Source of the DNA: Lachnospiraceae bacterium
GTDB lineage: Bacteria; Bacillota; Clostridia; Lachnospirales; Lachnospiraceae
DNA length: 63,142 nucleotides
NCBI GenBank assembly: GCA_024697595.1
Contig: JAILFK010000069.1
Coordinates: forward strand, 1-63,142
Reading direction: 5' to 3'
The first letter of the stretch is position 1. Every line of letters starts with the position of its first letter. The notes under the pieces were generated by a model that saw only the letters and a program-made list of their open reading frames with translations, was not told the origin of the DNA and did no database searches. A program made the translations under genes and the position numbers. Shown in pieces: positions 1 through 9,679 of the stretch.

Positions 1-266
1 GTAAGCATATATAACACCGCCTTATTTGATACTATAATTATACCAAATATAGACTTAAATTGCCTGTAAAATAAGGGCTTTCTGCGACTTTTTTCATAAA
101 GAAAAGGCCGTGATAACACGACCTTTGTCTTCAGTCTGAGGGACCGTATATATACGGTCCTTATTCTGTCTATCATCCCGCGAAAATGTAAACACGCTAA
201 TATAAATAATCCAAATAACACGCCACAGGCTTCAAATGTAACCTGTATATATTCAACGGTGTTCAT
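1..266 (-). CDS. Possible small membrane ORF directly after secA, runs off the window
   Basis: An ATG at 264-266 follows a strong GGGGG ribosome site six bases upstream and lies 21 bases after the secA stop. The frame stays open to the window edge (88 codons). It starts MNTVEYIQVTFEACGVLFG, continues as one clear hydrophobic segment to about residue 28, then becomes Arg/Lys-rich. The N-terminus resembles the first membrane helix of multi-pass signalling proteins, but the rest looks like no family I know, and the frame passes through a terminator-like hairpin at 97-125 and a perfect palindrome at 141-160. It may be a short decayed gene remnant rather than an intact gene. An in-frame ATG at 6-8 has its own ribosome site and could be the start of the next real gene. 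Confidence 0.3.
   Translation of the reverse strand, partial: MNTVEYIQVTFEACGVLFGLFILACLHFRGMIDRIRTVYIRSLRLKTKVVLSRPFLYEKSRRKPLFYRQFKSIFGIIIVSNKAVLYML
6..42 (-). promoter_or_regulatory. Candidate promoter and start of a gene to the left
   Basis: Read leftward there is an extended -10 (TGG then TATAAT, 37-42), an AAGGCGG ribosome site near 16-22 and an ATG at 6-8. No good -35 is visible. The gene itself lies outside the window. Confidence 0.35.
97..125 (-). terminator. Likely intrinsic terminator downstream of secA
   Basis: On the minus strand AAGGTCGTG, loop TTAT, CACGGCCTT forms a nine-pair stem with one G-T pair, followed by TTCTTTATG. The tail is only moderately T-rich. Stem arms are at 104-112 and 117-125. 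Confidence 0.5.
141..160. repeat. Perfect 20-base palindrome
   Basis: GGACCGTATA followed by its exact reverse complement. It lacks a T-run on either strand, so it is not a typical terminator. It sits between the secA stop and the hairpin at 97-125. Confidence 0.6.
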
Positions 267-287
267 TCCATTCCCCCTTGATAATCC

Positions 288-2858
288 TTATGAAATTCTT
301 CCACAACAATTTTTATACTTCTTTCCGCTTCCACATGGACATGGATCGTTTGGATAAACCTTTTTGTTTGCTCTTTTCTTGGTAGCGCCATTTGAAGACT
401 CATCCTTGTTAGTTCCTGTAACCTGAGCAACTTCCTCTCTCTCTGGCTTCTTCTCTATTCTAATTCTATAGAGCATCTGAATAGTGTCAGTTTTAATGGC
501 CTCATTCATGGCATCTAACATGTCATAACTTGCAGCCTTGTACTCATCAATAGGATTTCTCTGAGCAAACGCTTGCATTCCAATCCCCTGTCTAAGCTGT
601 TCCATATCATCAATCTCTTCCATCCATTTTCTGTCGATGACACGAAGTAGAATAACTCGCTCAACCTCTCTAAATGAATCCTCATCAGGGAACTCCTGTT
701 CTTTCTTGCTGTATAATTCATCAGCTTCCTCAATAAGCATGTCCTCCAAATCTGAAGTCTTTTTAACATCTTTTACTGCATCAGCTGTAACAGGCTTAAC
801 AGGAATAATTGGAATCAGCGTACGATTCAATTCGTTTAAATCCCAATCTTCAGAAGCCAACTCATCCGAGCAACACATCTGGACAGACTCTCTAATTTTA
901 TCCTCAACCATACCAAGAATCTGATCTCTCATATTCTCGCCTTCAAGCACTCGTCTTCTCTGAGCATAGATAAGTTCTCTTTGCTCATTCATTACCTGAT
1001 CGTACTCAAGCAAATTCTTTCTAATTCCGAAGTTATTACTCTCGATTTTGGTCTGAGCTTTTTCAATGGCATCCGAAAGCATCTTGTGCTGGATCTGCTC
1101 ATTTTCTGGAACGCCCAAACTATTAAACATAGATATAAGCTTCTCAGAGCCAAAAAGTCTCATCAAATCATCTTCTAGAGAAATATAAAATTGTGATTCA
1201 CCAGGATCTCCCTGACGACCTGCACGTCCTCTAAGCTGATTATCAATACGACGTGACTCATGTCTCTCTGTACCGATAATCTTTAGTCCACCTGCTGCCT
1301 TGGCCTCATCATCTAACTTAATATCAGTACCACGACCAGCCATATTTGTGGCAATTGTAACCGCACCGTGAATACCTGCATCAGCAACTATCTGAGCTTC
1401 CTTCTCATGGAATTTCGCATTCAATACATTGTGCTTAATTCCCTCCCTGTTAAGCAAACGAGAAATCTCCTCAGAAATATCTATTGTAATAGTACCTACA
1501 AGTACTGGTTGTCCCTTGGCATGAGCCTCTTTTACAGCCTCAACCACTGCATGATACTTCTCTTTCTTCGTCTTGTATACTGCATCATTTAAATCTTTTC
1601 TAAGGATAGGCTTGTTAGTTGGTATCTCAATAACATCCATACCATAAATATCTCTAAACTCCTGCTCCTCAGTCAAAGCGGTACCTGTCATACCTGCCTT
1701 CTTTTCATATTTATTAAAGAAGTTCTGGAATGTAATATTAGCCAAAGTCATGCTCTCGCGCTTAACCTTTACATGCTCCTTGGCCTCAATAGCCTGATGT
1801 AAACCATCAGAATATCTTCTACCAGGCATTATACGTCCTGTAAAACTATCAACTATCAATACCTGATCATCTTTTACTACATAATCCTGGTCTCTAAACA
1901 TCAAATTATGCGCGCGCAATGCCAAGATGACATTGTGCTGAATTTCAAGATTTTCTGGATCGGATAAATTATCAATATGGAAGAAAGCCTCTACCTTGTC
2001 AGTACCTTGCTGAGTCAAGGTAACTATCTTATCCTTTTCATTTACGATAAAATCACCTGTCTCTTCTCTCTCCACACCCATCATGGCATCCATCTTCGAA
2101 AACTCCGGCACATCCTCGCCACGCTTCATTTGACGAGCCAAGTTGTCACAGAGTTCATATAGCTTTGTGGATTTACCGCTCTGTCCAGAGATGATAAGTG
2201 GTGTTCTAGCCTCGTCAACCAAAACCGAATCCACCTCATCAATAATACAATAATGTAATCCGCGCTGAACCAAATCCTCTTGACGAACTACCATATTATC
2301 TCTCAAATAATCAAATCCCAACTCATTGTTGGTGATATATGTGATATCACAATTATATGCTTCCTGTCTCTCCTCACGAGACATGCTATTGAGTACGCAG
2401 CCAACCTTGAGTCCTAAAAACTCATGCACCTGGCCCATCCACTCTGCATCACGCTTTGCCAAATAATCATTGACTGTGACAATGTGAACACCTTTACCCT
2501 CAAGAGCATTTAAATATGCTGGCAAAGTGGACACAAGTGTCTTTCCCTCACCAGTTTTCATCTCTGCAATTCTTCCCTGGTGCAAGATGACACCACCAAT
2601 AATCTGCACTCTAAAATGCTCCATCTGAAGCACTCTCTTAGCCGCTTCTCTAACGGTCGCATAGGCTTCTGGCAACAAATCATCTAAGGTTTCACCCTCA
2701 GCTAATCTCTTTTTGAATTTGTCTGTTTGAGCTTTCAACTCTTCGTCTGAGAGCTTAGCCATGTCTCCACTCAATGCTTCCACTTGATCCACAATTGGAT
2801 TTATGCGTTTCAACTCATGCTCACTATGTGTACCAAATATTTTTTCAATAAAGCTCAT
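288..2858 (-). CDS. secA: Preprotein translocase ATPase SecA
   Basis: SecA is the cytosolic motor that drives unfolded preproteins through SecYEG by ATP hydrolysis. The 856-residue product is full length for the housekeeping SecA1 type. Visible are the Walker A motif (MKTGEGKT, near residue 105), the DEVD Walker B/DEAD-type motif near residue 208, the conserved [11 protein letters not shown] segment, the [11 protein letters not shown] helicase motif, and the C-terminal zinc-binding tail [14 protein letters not shown], which contacts SecB and phospholipid. The ATG at 2858 has AAGGAGA upstream. It is last in a minus-strand series (flavoprotein, Na/Pi symporter, GGDEF protein, secA) with gaps of 23 to 33 bases, so read-through transcription is possible. 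Confidence 0.97.
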   Translation of the reverse strand: MSFIEKIFGTHSEHELKRINPIVDQVEALSGDMAKLSDEELKAQTDKFKKRLAEGETLDDLLPEAYATVREAAKRVLQMEHFRVQIIGGVILHQGRIAEMKTGEGKTLVSTLPAYLNALEGKGVHIVTVNDYLAKRDAEWMGQVHEFLGLKVGCVLNSMSREERQEAYNCDITYITNNELGFDYLRDNMVVRQEDLVQRGLHYCIIDEVDSVLVDEARTPLIISGQSGKSTKLYELCDNLARQMKRGEDVPEFSKMDAMMGVEREETGDFIVNEKDKIVTLTQQGTDKVEAFFHIDNLSDPENLEIQHNVILALRAHNLMFRDQDYVVKDDQVLIVDSFTGRIMPGRRYSDGLHQAIEAKEHVKVKRESMTLANITFQNFFNKYEKKAGMTGTALTEEQEFRDIYGMDVIEIPTNKPILRKDLNDAVYKTKKEKYHAVVEAVKEAHAKGQPVLVGTITIDISEEISRLLNREGIKHNVLNAKFHEKEAQIVADAGIHGAVTIATNMAGRGTDIKLDDEAKAAGGLKIIGTERHESRRIDNQLRGRAGRQGDPGESQFYISLEDDLMRLFGSEKLISMFNSLGVPENEQIQHKMLSDAIEKAQTKIESNNFGIRKNLLEYDQVMNEQRELIYAQRRRVLEGENMRDQILGMVEDKIRESVQMCCSDELASEDWDLNELNRTLIPIIPVKPVTADAVKDVKKTSDLEDMLIEEADELYSKKEQEFPDEDSFREVERVILLRVIDRKWMEEIDDMEQLRQGIGMQAFAQRNPIDEYKAASYDMLDAMNEAIKTDTIQMLYRIRIEKKPEREEVAQVTGTNKDESSNGATKKRANKKVYPNDPCPCGSGKKYKNCCGRIS

Positions 2859-2891
2859 TTTTTAATAATTCTCCTTACGTATATTCAAGTA

Positions 2892-5207
2892 TTACTCTTT
2901 AACTTCTTTCTTTACACTTTTCCTACGATGTTTTTTCTCTTCATATAAAAGTTTGTCTGACTTTGATATTTCCTCTTCAATATCTACACTATCATAACAT
3001 ACGAACTCACTATATCCGATAGACATTTCCACATAATATGGTTCGCCACTGTGATTGTTATAATAATTCATAGATTTTTGAATCTTTTCCTTCACCTTGT
3101 CAGGCTCGATATCGGTGGTAAATACAACAAATTCGTCTCCACCTATTCTACTTATAACAGATCCCTTTGGAGCGTTTAACCGTAAAAATTCTGCAGCCAT
3201 ATCAATAGCTGAGTCACCTGCTGAATGGCCAAAACAATCATTTATCTCCTTTAAATGATCTAAATCTGCGAAAAAGAGCACTGCTCGCTCCCCTTGATTT
3301 GCAGACATTTCAGCCATTATTTCTTCCATCATTCCTCTTCTGTTTAAAAGACCTGTCAGTTCATCCTGTTTAGAAACAAAATTTAAAACCTTATTTTGGG
3401 CCTTTAACTGCTTCATAGAATCTCTCAGGGCCTTTTGCGCATCATTTCTCTCCCCCTGTAATGTCATAAAGTGGAACATACTGCCCAACTGAAGACTGCA
3501 AGCCAAAACGAAATCATATTGCTCTTGAGTATTCTCACACATCATAACTCCATAATGTCTATTTCCTGCAAATAGTACGTATGCATAATAACATCTCGCT
3601 CTATCTTTGGGCATTACGTCTGTAAAAAAAGAACCCTCTCGAACCTTCTTGCCCTTGCCATATTTTACAGTTTCCATTGCATCTTCATTATAAAAGCCAG
3701 ATAAGTAAATATCATCTGGTAGACCTTTTCCCTGATCATAAATATATTCATCCTGGAAAAAATATAAGTATGAGCTAGAAATCCCCATATCTTTCATTCT
3801 TTGGAATAAACATCTAACATTTCTCTCATATGGCAAATCTGCCGCGATTAAATCTCTTGTAAAAGACGATAAAAACCAAGCTTGTTTCTCAGCTTGCTCA
3901 GTCTTGATTCTCTCAATTTTTACTGTTGCCGCCGCCATATATTCTCTGATATAAGTTATAACACCTAATAATTTATTGCTCTCACCATGCTTTTGTAAAC
4001 CATTGGACAATTCACTAAGCAGAGAAATTATATTTTCTAGCACTGTATTTCCAGATATATATGGATACTTATATACCTTCCTTAAATATCTTGATAAAGC
4101 ATCCGTTGAAACCTGAACATTATCTGGCTCAAAAATTGTAAAAAGAATATAATCCACCAATTCCTGCAACAGATAATACAACTGAATTTCCTTTTTCTTG
4201 TAAGGTATGTTTTTATAAACCTCATTGGTTATATCACGCAATCTTGAAACAGTATATTTTCTTGCGGTATCAACCTGAACTTCCTCACCTGGATTGAAAC
4301 TTTTGATTGTATCGCAACCACATGAACCTCTAACTGCGATGTTTGCAGCAATCTTTTTAGATTTAACTTCCTTTCCCTCGCATAAATTTATAGCTTCTTT
4401 TATTGCATTATATGCATAAATCGTTCCTGAATGGGAGACAGAAGTAAGCGCCGGGCTTAACTTCTTGCATGTATCTGAATCATCATAACCTGTGATTGCA
4501 ATTTTATCTCCAGGATATAAGCCTCTTCTCTCACACTCAATATAGGCACATTGAGCCATGTTATCATTAGCACACACTATTGCTTCAAGGCCTGGATTGT
4601 TGTCGATCAAAGCATTGATTTGCTCTTTGACTTCGCTGGAATAATCACCATGTTCAATCATGGAATCCTTGATCTCGATTCCATTTTCAGCCATGACATC
4701 TCTATAAGCACTCAATCTCTCATTGGAATCATAATTCAATTCTGGTCCGGCCATAAATACTATTTTTTTATATCCATGATGTTCCACTAAATGCTCTACA
4801 ATCGCACGCATACCACCGTAGTTGTCAGATATAAGATAAGGCACCTTCTCATCCCCTGGCATATCTTCAATCATTATGCATGGGATCCCACCAAACATTT
4901 GATAATATTCCTCTTTTGATCTCACATATCTAAAACCAGTCATTGAACCATAAGCCAAGATTATTGCATCTGGTTTTATATATCTCAAGTACTCATGAAT
5001 GCTGTGAAAATGATAATCATTTAAAGCCCCGAATTCCTCTGTCAAAATTTCCCCACAATACTTTGGAACCTTTGCTTCACTCACAAATACCAAATTAACA
5101 TTTTCTTCTACAGCATTCATTTGCAATCCGCAAATTAAATCATTTAAATATGCCGATTTATTTTGACCGATCAATACTGCTATTGTATACCTTCTCCTAT
5201 TACTCAT
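2892..5207 (-). CDS. Diguanylate cyclase with an N-terminal sugar-binding (LacI-type) sensor
   Basis: I place the start at the ATG at 5207 (AGGTGG eight bases upstream) rather than the GTG at 5219, giving 771 residues. Residues about 7-300 have the fold signature of LacI-family/periplasmic binding proteins (RYTIAVLIGQ start, EAIVCANDNMAQ, KIAITGYDDSD) but no DNA-binding headpiece. A helical and GAF-like middle (about 320-600) follows, then a coiled coil and a GGDEF domain with an intact RIGGDEF active site, so it should make cyclic di-GMP from GTP. The usual RxxD inhibitory site five residues before GGDEF is absent. No signal peptide or membrane helix is seen, so it is probably cytoplasmic and senses a small ligand, perhaps a sugar (inference). 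Confidence 0.88.
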   Translation of the reverse strand: MSNRRRYTIAVLIGQNKSAYLNDLICGLQMNAVEENVNLVFVSEAKVPKYCGEILTEEFGALNDYHFHSIHEYLRYIKPDAIILAYGSMTGFRYVRSKEEYYQMFGGIPCIMIEDMPGDEKVPYLISDNYGGMRAIVEHLVEHHGYKKIVFMAGPELNYDSNERLSAYRDVMAENGIEIKDSMIEHGDYSSEVKEQINALIDNNPGLEAIVCANDNMAQCAYIECERRGLYPGDKIAITGYDDSDTCKKLSPALTSVSHSGTIYAYNAIKEAINLCEGKEVKSKKIAANIAVRGSCGCDTIKSFNPGEEVQVDTARKYTVSRLRDITNEVYKNIPYKKKEIQLYYLLQELVDYILFTIFEPDNVQVSTDALSRYLRKVYKYPYISGNTVLENIISLLSELSNGLQKHGESNKLLGVITYIREYMAAATVKIERIKTEQAEKQAWFLSSFTRDLIAADLPYERNVRCLFQRMKDMGISSSYLYFFQDEYIYDQGKGLPDDIYLSGFYNEDAMETVKYGKGKKVREGSFFTDVMPKDRARCYYAYVLFAGNRHYGVMMCENTQEQYDFVLACSLQLGSMFHFMTLQGERNDAQKALRDSMKQLKAQNKVLNFVSKQDELTGLLNRRGMMEEIMAEMSANQGERAVLFFADLDHLKEINDCFGHSAGDSAIDMAAEFLRLNAPKGSVISRIGGDEFVVFTTDIEPDKVKEKIQKSMNYYNNHSGEPYYVEMSIGYSEFVCYDSVDIEEEISKSDKLLYEEKKHRRKSVKKEVKE

Positions 5208-5238
5208 ATTTACATCCACCTGCTACGTTATATTTATA

Positions 5239-7173
5239 TTATTCTTCTATTTTCTTGTCCGTAGTCTTTTTGTCTTTCTTTGTTTTCTTGTCTTTTTTAT
5301 CTTTTTTATGCTTCTTGTCTTTTTTATCCTTCTTGTCTTTTTTTGCCGAATCTTTTTTCTTCTTATCAGCAGAATCAGATTCCTTCTTCTTTATCTTCTC
5401 CCCATCAAAAATATCTATATGATACTTCTTCGCGAACTCTTCGTAATCACTCATATAGACTTCGGCATTTTTCTTCTTGTATTCATGCTTATAGTCATGA
5501 GCTTCAATCTCTGCATCCTCTGCTTCCACAACTGCTATTCCAATATTTGAACAGTGAGCTGCTATTCTGTCAAAGTTATTAAGCAAATCATTAAAGATTA
5601 ATCCATTGTCTGTAACACAGATATCCCCCTGAAGTCTTCTCACATGATTGGTCTTCATCTTGTCGCATAAATCCCTTATGTATTCACATGCTGGCTCAAC
5701 CTTATGCGCCAAATCTATGTCACTTGTCTCAAATGCCTCCACTGCCACTGAAACCATCTCTTGCACAGCTTCAGACATGATGCGAATCTCACTTCTCGCA
5801 CTCTGTGATAAATCAATTTTTTCTTCGTCTATCTGCCTTGCTATATATGCAATATTTAAAGCATGATCTCCAAGTCTCTCATAATCAGTAATCACGTGTA
5901 AATATTTCGCAGTCTTTGACGCCTCGCTGCTATTGAGACTTTGTCTGCTAACACGCATTATGTACTCGCCCAATTTATCTTCATATTTATCCAACAACTG
6001 TTCTTTCTTCTCCACCTTGGCAAGTAAATCCAAATCATAACTCGCCAACATAGAAAATGCTGTCTCTAAGTTTTCCTTGGCATTATTGGCCATGCCATCC
6101 ATAGCCTTGCCTGTCTGACTGATAGCAAGTTCCGGATAATCCAAGAATCTCTCTTCAAGCAAATTGAAATCAGCTTGTTCCGCAATATCTTCCTCCGTAT
6201 CCTTTACGATACCAAAAACCATTTTCTCGATTTTTTTCACAAACGGGAACAAGGCCAACACGGTAAGCATACGGTAAATAGTATTTAAAAGTGCCACCGA
6301 AACCGGTCCCATAGTCATATTCATAAAACCGAATTTAAAAATTGCATTGGCTCCATAGAATATGGATCCCCATATAATCATTCCCAAAAGGTCGTTTAAT
6401 AGATATACCAACGCTGTCCTCTTACCGTTATTGTTGGTACCGATTGCTGATAAAAGTACAGGAACAGCCGCTCCTATACCAATACCCAATGTTATAGGAT
6501 ATGCCGATGCAAATGTGATTGCACCAGTCATGGATAACGCCTGTAAAATACCAATGGAAGCAGATGCACTTTGAAGCACAGCTGTTATTGCAATACCTAC
6601 AACAATTCCAACTATTGGATTTTTAAACATTGTAAGCAAGTTTACAAAAGCAGGATTTTCCTTTAATGGCGCCACAGCACCACTCATGGTCTGCATTCCA
6701 ATCATTAAAATAGCAAACCCAAGCATTATATCGCCTACATTGTGATACATGCTCCTTTTTGTAAATTTCTTGAGTACTATACCAATAATAGCTACCACCG
6801 CTGAAATTGTGGCAGTTGATAGAAGTGTTGCTATACCACTAGAACTATCTATATATGATAGACAAAGAACCCAACCAGTTATGGATGTTCCAATATTGGC
6901 CCCCATAATCACTCCTATGGCTTGGGCCACCTTCATCATTCCTGAATTTACAAATCCAACAACCATAACTGTTGTTGCTGATGAGGACTGAATTACCGCT
7001 GTCACAATCGTTCCAAGAAGTACGCCCTTGAGAGGTGTACTTGTAAGCTTATACAGCGTCCTCTCCAAACTTTTTCCTGCCACTCTCTGCAATCCATCTC
7101 CCATAAGAGACATTCCAAATAAAAAGAGTGCCACTCCGCTAAGTATTTTTAATACAATCGTTATTGATTCCAT
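5239..7173 (-). CDS. Na+/phosphate symporter family protein with PhoU domain and Lys-rich tail
   Basis: The first about 320 residues are the duplicated Na/Pi cotransporter membrane unit. Each half carries the family's QSS/QSA signature (QSSSATTVMVVGF near residue 62; LQSASASIGIL near 200). Residues about 340-560 form a cytoplasmic PhoU-like helical domain (ITDYERLGDHALNIA). It should import or export phosphate using sodium, with PhoU possibly gating it. Total length is 644. The last about 50 residues are almost only Lys, Asp and Ser (KKDKKDKKDKKHKK type), a low-complexity tail not needed by the family. Ribosome site AAAGGA precedes the ATG. The flavoprotein gene ends 23 bases upstream. Confidence 0.92.
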   Translation of the reverse strand: MESITIVLKILSGVALFLFGMSLMGDGLQRVAGKSLERTLYKLTSTPLKGVLLGTIVTAVIQSSSATTVMVVGFVNSGMMKVAQAIGVIMGANIGTSITGWVLCLSYIDSSSGIATLLSTATISAVVAIIGIVLKKFTKRSMYHNVGDIMLGFAILMIGMQTMSGAVAPLKENPAFVNLLTMFKNPIVGIVVGIAITAVLQSASASIGILQALSMTGAITFASAYPITLGIGIGAAVPVLLSAIGTNNNGKRTALVYLLNDLLGMIIWGSIFYGANAIFKFGFMNMTMGPVSVALLNTIYRMLTVLALFPFVKKIEKMVFGIVKDTEEDIAEQADFNLLEERFLDYPELAISQTGKAMDGMANNAKENLETAFSMLASYDLDLLAKVEKKEQLLDKYEDKLGEYIMRVSRQSLNSSEASKTAKYLHVITDYERLGDHALNIAYIARQIDEEKIDLSQSARSEIRIMSEAVQEMVSVAVEAFETSDIDLAHKVEPACEYIRDLCDKMKTNHVRRLQGDICVTDNGLIFNDLLNNFDRIAAHCSNIGIAVVEAEDAEIEAHDYKHEYKKKNAEVYMSDYEEFAKKYHIDIFDGEKIKKKESDSADKKKKDSAKKDKKDKKDKKHKKDKKDKKTKKDKKTTDKKIEE

Positions 7174-7196
7174 CTATTATATCCTTTCAGGTGCAA

Positions 7197-8366
7197 CTAT
7201 CTTGAGACAATCGCATCCGCCAAATCTTTCATTGCTTCAACATTATCACTCTTCATTGTTGATTTGATAGTGACAGTATCACCAACTACTGTAATATTTT
7301 TCATAGCTTCAAGTTCTTCTCTCATAAGTCTTCCTGAGCATGGTGCCCAAGTTCCATTTTCAATAAAGGCAACCTTGCGATTTTGGAATGTCTTCGCTCC
7401 CAAATGATGTATAAAATCATTCATAGGCGCAAATATTCCTCCATCGTAACTAGATGCAGCAAAAACAATCATGTCGTGTCTGAATGCATCCTCTACACAC
7501 TCAGCCATATCCTCTCTTGTCAAATCAGCTACTACTACTCTTTCTTCGCCTTTTTCTCTTAAAATCTCAGCGAATTTTTCAGCAGCCGCCATGGTATTTC
7601 CATGAATAGATGCCACTGGAATAAACACGCCCTTGGTCTCCGGCTCATATGAAGACCATGTATCATACAAACCGATATGATATTCTAAATTTTCAACCAA
7701 TACTGGTCCGTGAAGCGGCGCGATTGTTGCCACATCTAAATTTGCAACTTTCTTGAGAAGTGTTTGAACCGGCGCTCCATATTTTCCAACGATATTGAAA
7801 TAATATCTACGAGCCTCACAAGCCCAATCCTCATCCACATCCAAAGTGCCGAACTTTCCAAATCCATCTGCGGTAAAAAGAACCTTTTCTTTGGACTCAT
7901 AAGTAACCATAACCTCTGGCCAATGCACCATTGGTGCCATGTAAAATGTTAATGTATGTTCTCCCAACTCAAGGGTATCTCCCTCTTTTACCACCAGCTG
8001 TTTTGCCTCTGGCACATTTTCAAAAAATTGTCCCAACATATTAAATGTCTTGACATTTCCAACCAATGTGATATCTGGATATAGCTCAATTAATCTGCCA
8101 ATACTTCCAGAGTGATCCGGCTCCATATGCTGTATCACAAGATAATCCGGCTTTTTATCTCCTAAAGCTTCCGCCAAATTTGCCTCCCACTCTTTTGTGC
8201 CCCTAGGATCAACCGAATCCATAATTGCAATTTTCTCATCCATAATGAGATATGAATTGTACGACACTCCATTTGGAACAATATACTGACTCTCGAATAA
8301 ATCTAATGTTTTATCATCCACCCCAATGTATTTTATAGCATCTGAAAAATGTGTATTACCAAGCAT
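7197..8366 (-). CDS. A-type flavoprotein (FprA family oxygen/NO reductase)
   Basis: FprA-type proteins reduce O2 to water or NO to N2O and protect strict anaerobes. The N-terminal metallo-beta-lactamase-fold half (about 1-250) shows the di-iron ligand pattern: HMEPDH, MVHWPEV, FTADGFGKFG and PLHGPV. The C-terminal flavodoxin half (about 255-389) begins with the FMN loop IHGNTMAAAEKFAE. At 389 residues it is the two-domain form without a rubredoxin or flavin reductase extension, so electrons must come from a separate rubredoxin or similar partner (none in the window). ATG with GAGAGGAGA upstream; promoter at 8415-8444. A close annotation alternative is flavorubredoxin-like NO reductase. Confidence 0.93.
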   Translation of the reverse strand: MLGNTHFSDAIKYIGVDDKTLDLFESQYIVPNGVSYNSYLIMDEKIAIMDSVDPRGTKEWEANLAEALGDKKPDYLVIQHMEPDHSGSIGRLIELYPDITLVGNVKTFNMLGQFFENVPEAKQLVVKEGDTLELGEHTLTFYMAPMVHWPEVMVTYESKEKVLFTADGFGKFGTLDVDEDWACEARRYYFNIVGKYGAPVQTLLKKVANLDVATIAPLHGPVLVENLEYHIGLYDTWSSYEPETKGVFIPVASIHGNTMAAAEKFAEILREKGEERVVVADLTREDMAECVEDAFRHDMIVFAASSYDGGIFAPMNDFIHHLGAKTFQNRKVAFIENGTWAPCSGRLMREELEAMKNITVVGDTVTIKSTMKSDNVEAMKDLADAIVSR

Positions 8367-8414
8367 TTTTATCTCCTCTCGCCTTATAAATCTATTTTCT
8401 CACTTTTAATGTAT

Positions 8415-8444
8415 ATTATATCATATCCTTTATTTATATGGTAA
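8415..8444 (-). promoter_or_regulatory. Sigma-A-type promoter for the flavoprotein gene
   Basis: TTACCA at 8439-8444 (minus strand) is followed 18 bases later by TATAAT (8415-8420) preceded by TG, an extended -10. It lies about 50 bases upstream of the flavoprotein start. Confidence 0.45.
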
Positions 8445-8485
8445 AATGTATGTAAATTTATTGTAGATTAAGCGGGGTTTTTCAT

Positions 8486-9568
8486 ATGAATATTTCCAAG
8501 AAAAAAGTAATTAAAATCATTGCACTTGTACTAGCTGTAATAATCGGTTTGATAGCCATCTTATTTGGCCTGTTAACAATAACTGAGTATAAGCCAAAAG
8601 ACACTGAAAGCCTTGAAGTATCTGGCGAAGCCAGCAAGACCCTATCCAGAGGAGACACCATAAATCTTGTCACCTGGAATGTGGGCTACTGCGGATTAGG
8701 AGAGGAAGCAGATTTTTTCCTTGATGGAGGAGAAAATGTGCGAAGTTCCAATAAAGCCACAGTAAAAGATAACCTATCAAGTATTGCAGAAACCACTGCA
8801 GCCCTAAATCCTGACGTGGTCTTTTTGCAGGAAGTGGATGTAAATTCCAGAAGATCCTACCACATTAACCAGTATGATGCTTTTACCGAAGCTCTTGATG
8901 GTTATTCCAACACCTTTGCTACAAATTATAAATCTCTATTTATTCCATATCCATTTCCTCCTATAGGAAAGGTAAATGCAGGTATCGCTACCTACTCTAA
9001 ATACGAGATAAGCGAATCCACAAGAGTCCAACTTCCTTGTCCCTTCGCCTATCCTGAAAGACTGGGAAATCTAAAGAGATGTCTAGTGGTAAACAGAGTT
9101 CCTATCGAGGATTCCGACAAGGAATTAGTTCTTATAAATCTTCATTTAGAAGCCTATGCCTCCGATGAAGAAAAAGCTACTCAGACTGCAGTTTTAAAAG
9201 AATATCTTGATCAGGAAGTAGAAAAAGGAAATTATGTCATCGCAGGAGGAGATTTCAACCAAATCTTTTCAAATATAGATTCTAGCGCTTATCCTCAGAT
9301 TTCAGAGGACTTATGGAAGCCTGGATATATTGATATAAACGATTTTTCAGATGAATATAAATTTGTCATGGATGACCAGGTTCCATCCTGCCGTTCCCTT
9401 GATAAACCACTTGCAGGCAATGATTCAGCCGCCAACAAGTTCCAGTACTATATAATCGATGGCTTCATTGTATCCGACAACATTATGGTACAAAATGTAA
9501 GCACTCAGAATTTACAATTTAAAAACTCAGATCACAACCCTTTGGTTATGACAGTTCGACTTAGATAA
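8486..9568 (+). CDS. Membrane-anchored endonuclease/exonuclease/phosphatase-fold protein
   Basis: Residues about 8-30 form one N-terminal hydrophobic anchor, so the rest faces outside. The remaining about 310 residues carry the metal-dependent EEP fold: TWNVGYCG (Asn), FLQEVD (metal Glu), LINLHLE, GGDFNQ (Asp/Asn pair) and the final SDHNPLV (Asp-His). All the family's core catalytic residues are therefore present. Members cleave phosphodiesters in nucleic acids, lipids or inositol phosphates; the substrate cannot be told from the sequence. It stands alone on the plus strand, divergent from the flavoprotein, and ends at a strong inverted repeat. Confidence 0.88.
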   Translation: MNISKKKVIKIIALVLAVIIGLIAILFGLLTITEYKPKDTESLEVSGEASKTLSRGDTINLVTWNVGYCGLGEEADFFLDGGENVRSSNKATVKDNLSSIAETTAALNPDVVFLQEVDVNSRRSYHINQYDAFTEALDGYSNTFATNYKSLFIPYPFPPIGKVNAGIATYSKYEISESTRVQLPCPFAYPERLGNLKRCLVVNRVPIEDSDKELVLINLHLEAYASDEEKATQTAVLKEYLDQEVEKGNYVIAGGDFNQIFSNIDSSAYPQISEDLWKPGYIDINDFSDEYKFVMDDQVPSCRSLDKPLAGNDSAANKFQYYIIDGFIVSDNIMVQNVSTQNLQFKNSDHNPLVMTVRLR

Positions 9569-9573
9569 TTTAA

Positions 9574-9638
9574 AACACCAGTGGTTATTCTTTGATGCAT
9601 CTTATACATAGACTGCACATCCAATAATCACTGGTGTT
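9574..9638. terminator. Convergent bidirectional terminator-like inverted repeat
   Basis: AACACCAGTGGTTATT (9574-9589) pairs with AATAATCACTGGTGTT (9623-9638), 15 of 16 pairs, with a 33-base loop. It is followed by ATTTTTAT on the plus strand and lies between two convergent genes. Confidence 0.65.
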
Positions 9639-9679
9639 ATTTTTATACCCTTTAAATTTTTACCCTTTTATTTTTTAAA

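Noticed and set aside
288-2858. Accessory SecA2
   Set aside because: The full-length zinc-binding C-terminal tail and overall length match housekeeping SecA.
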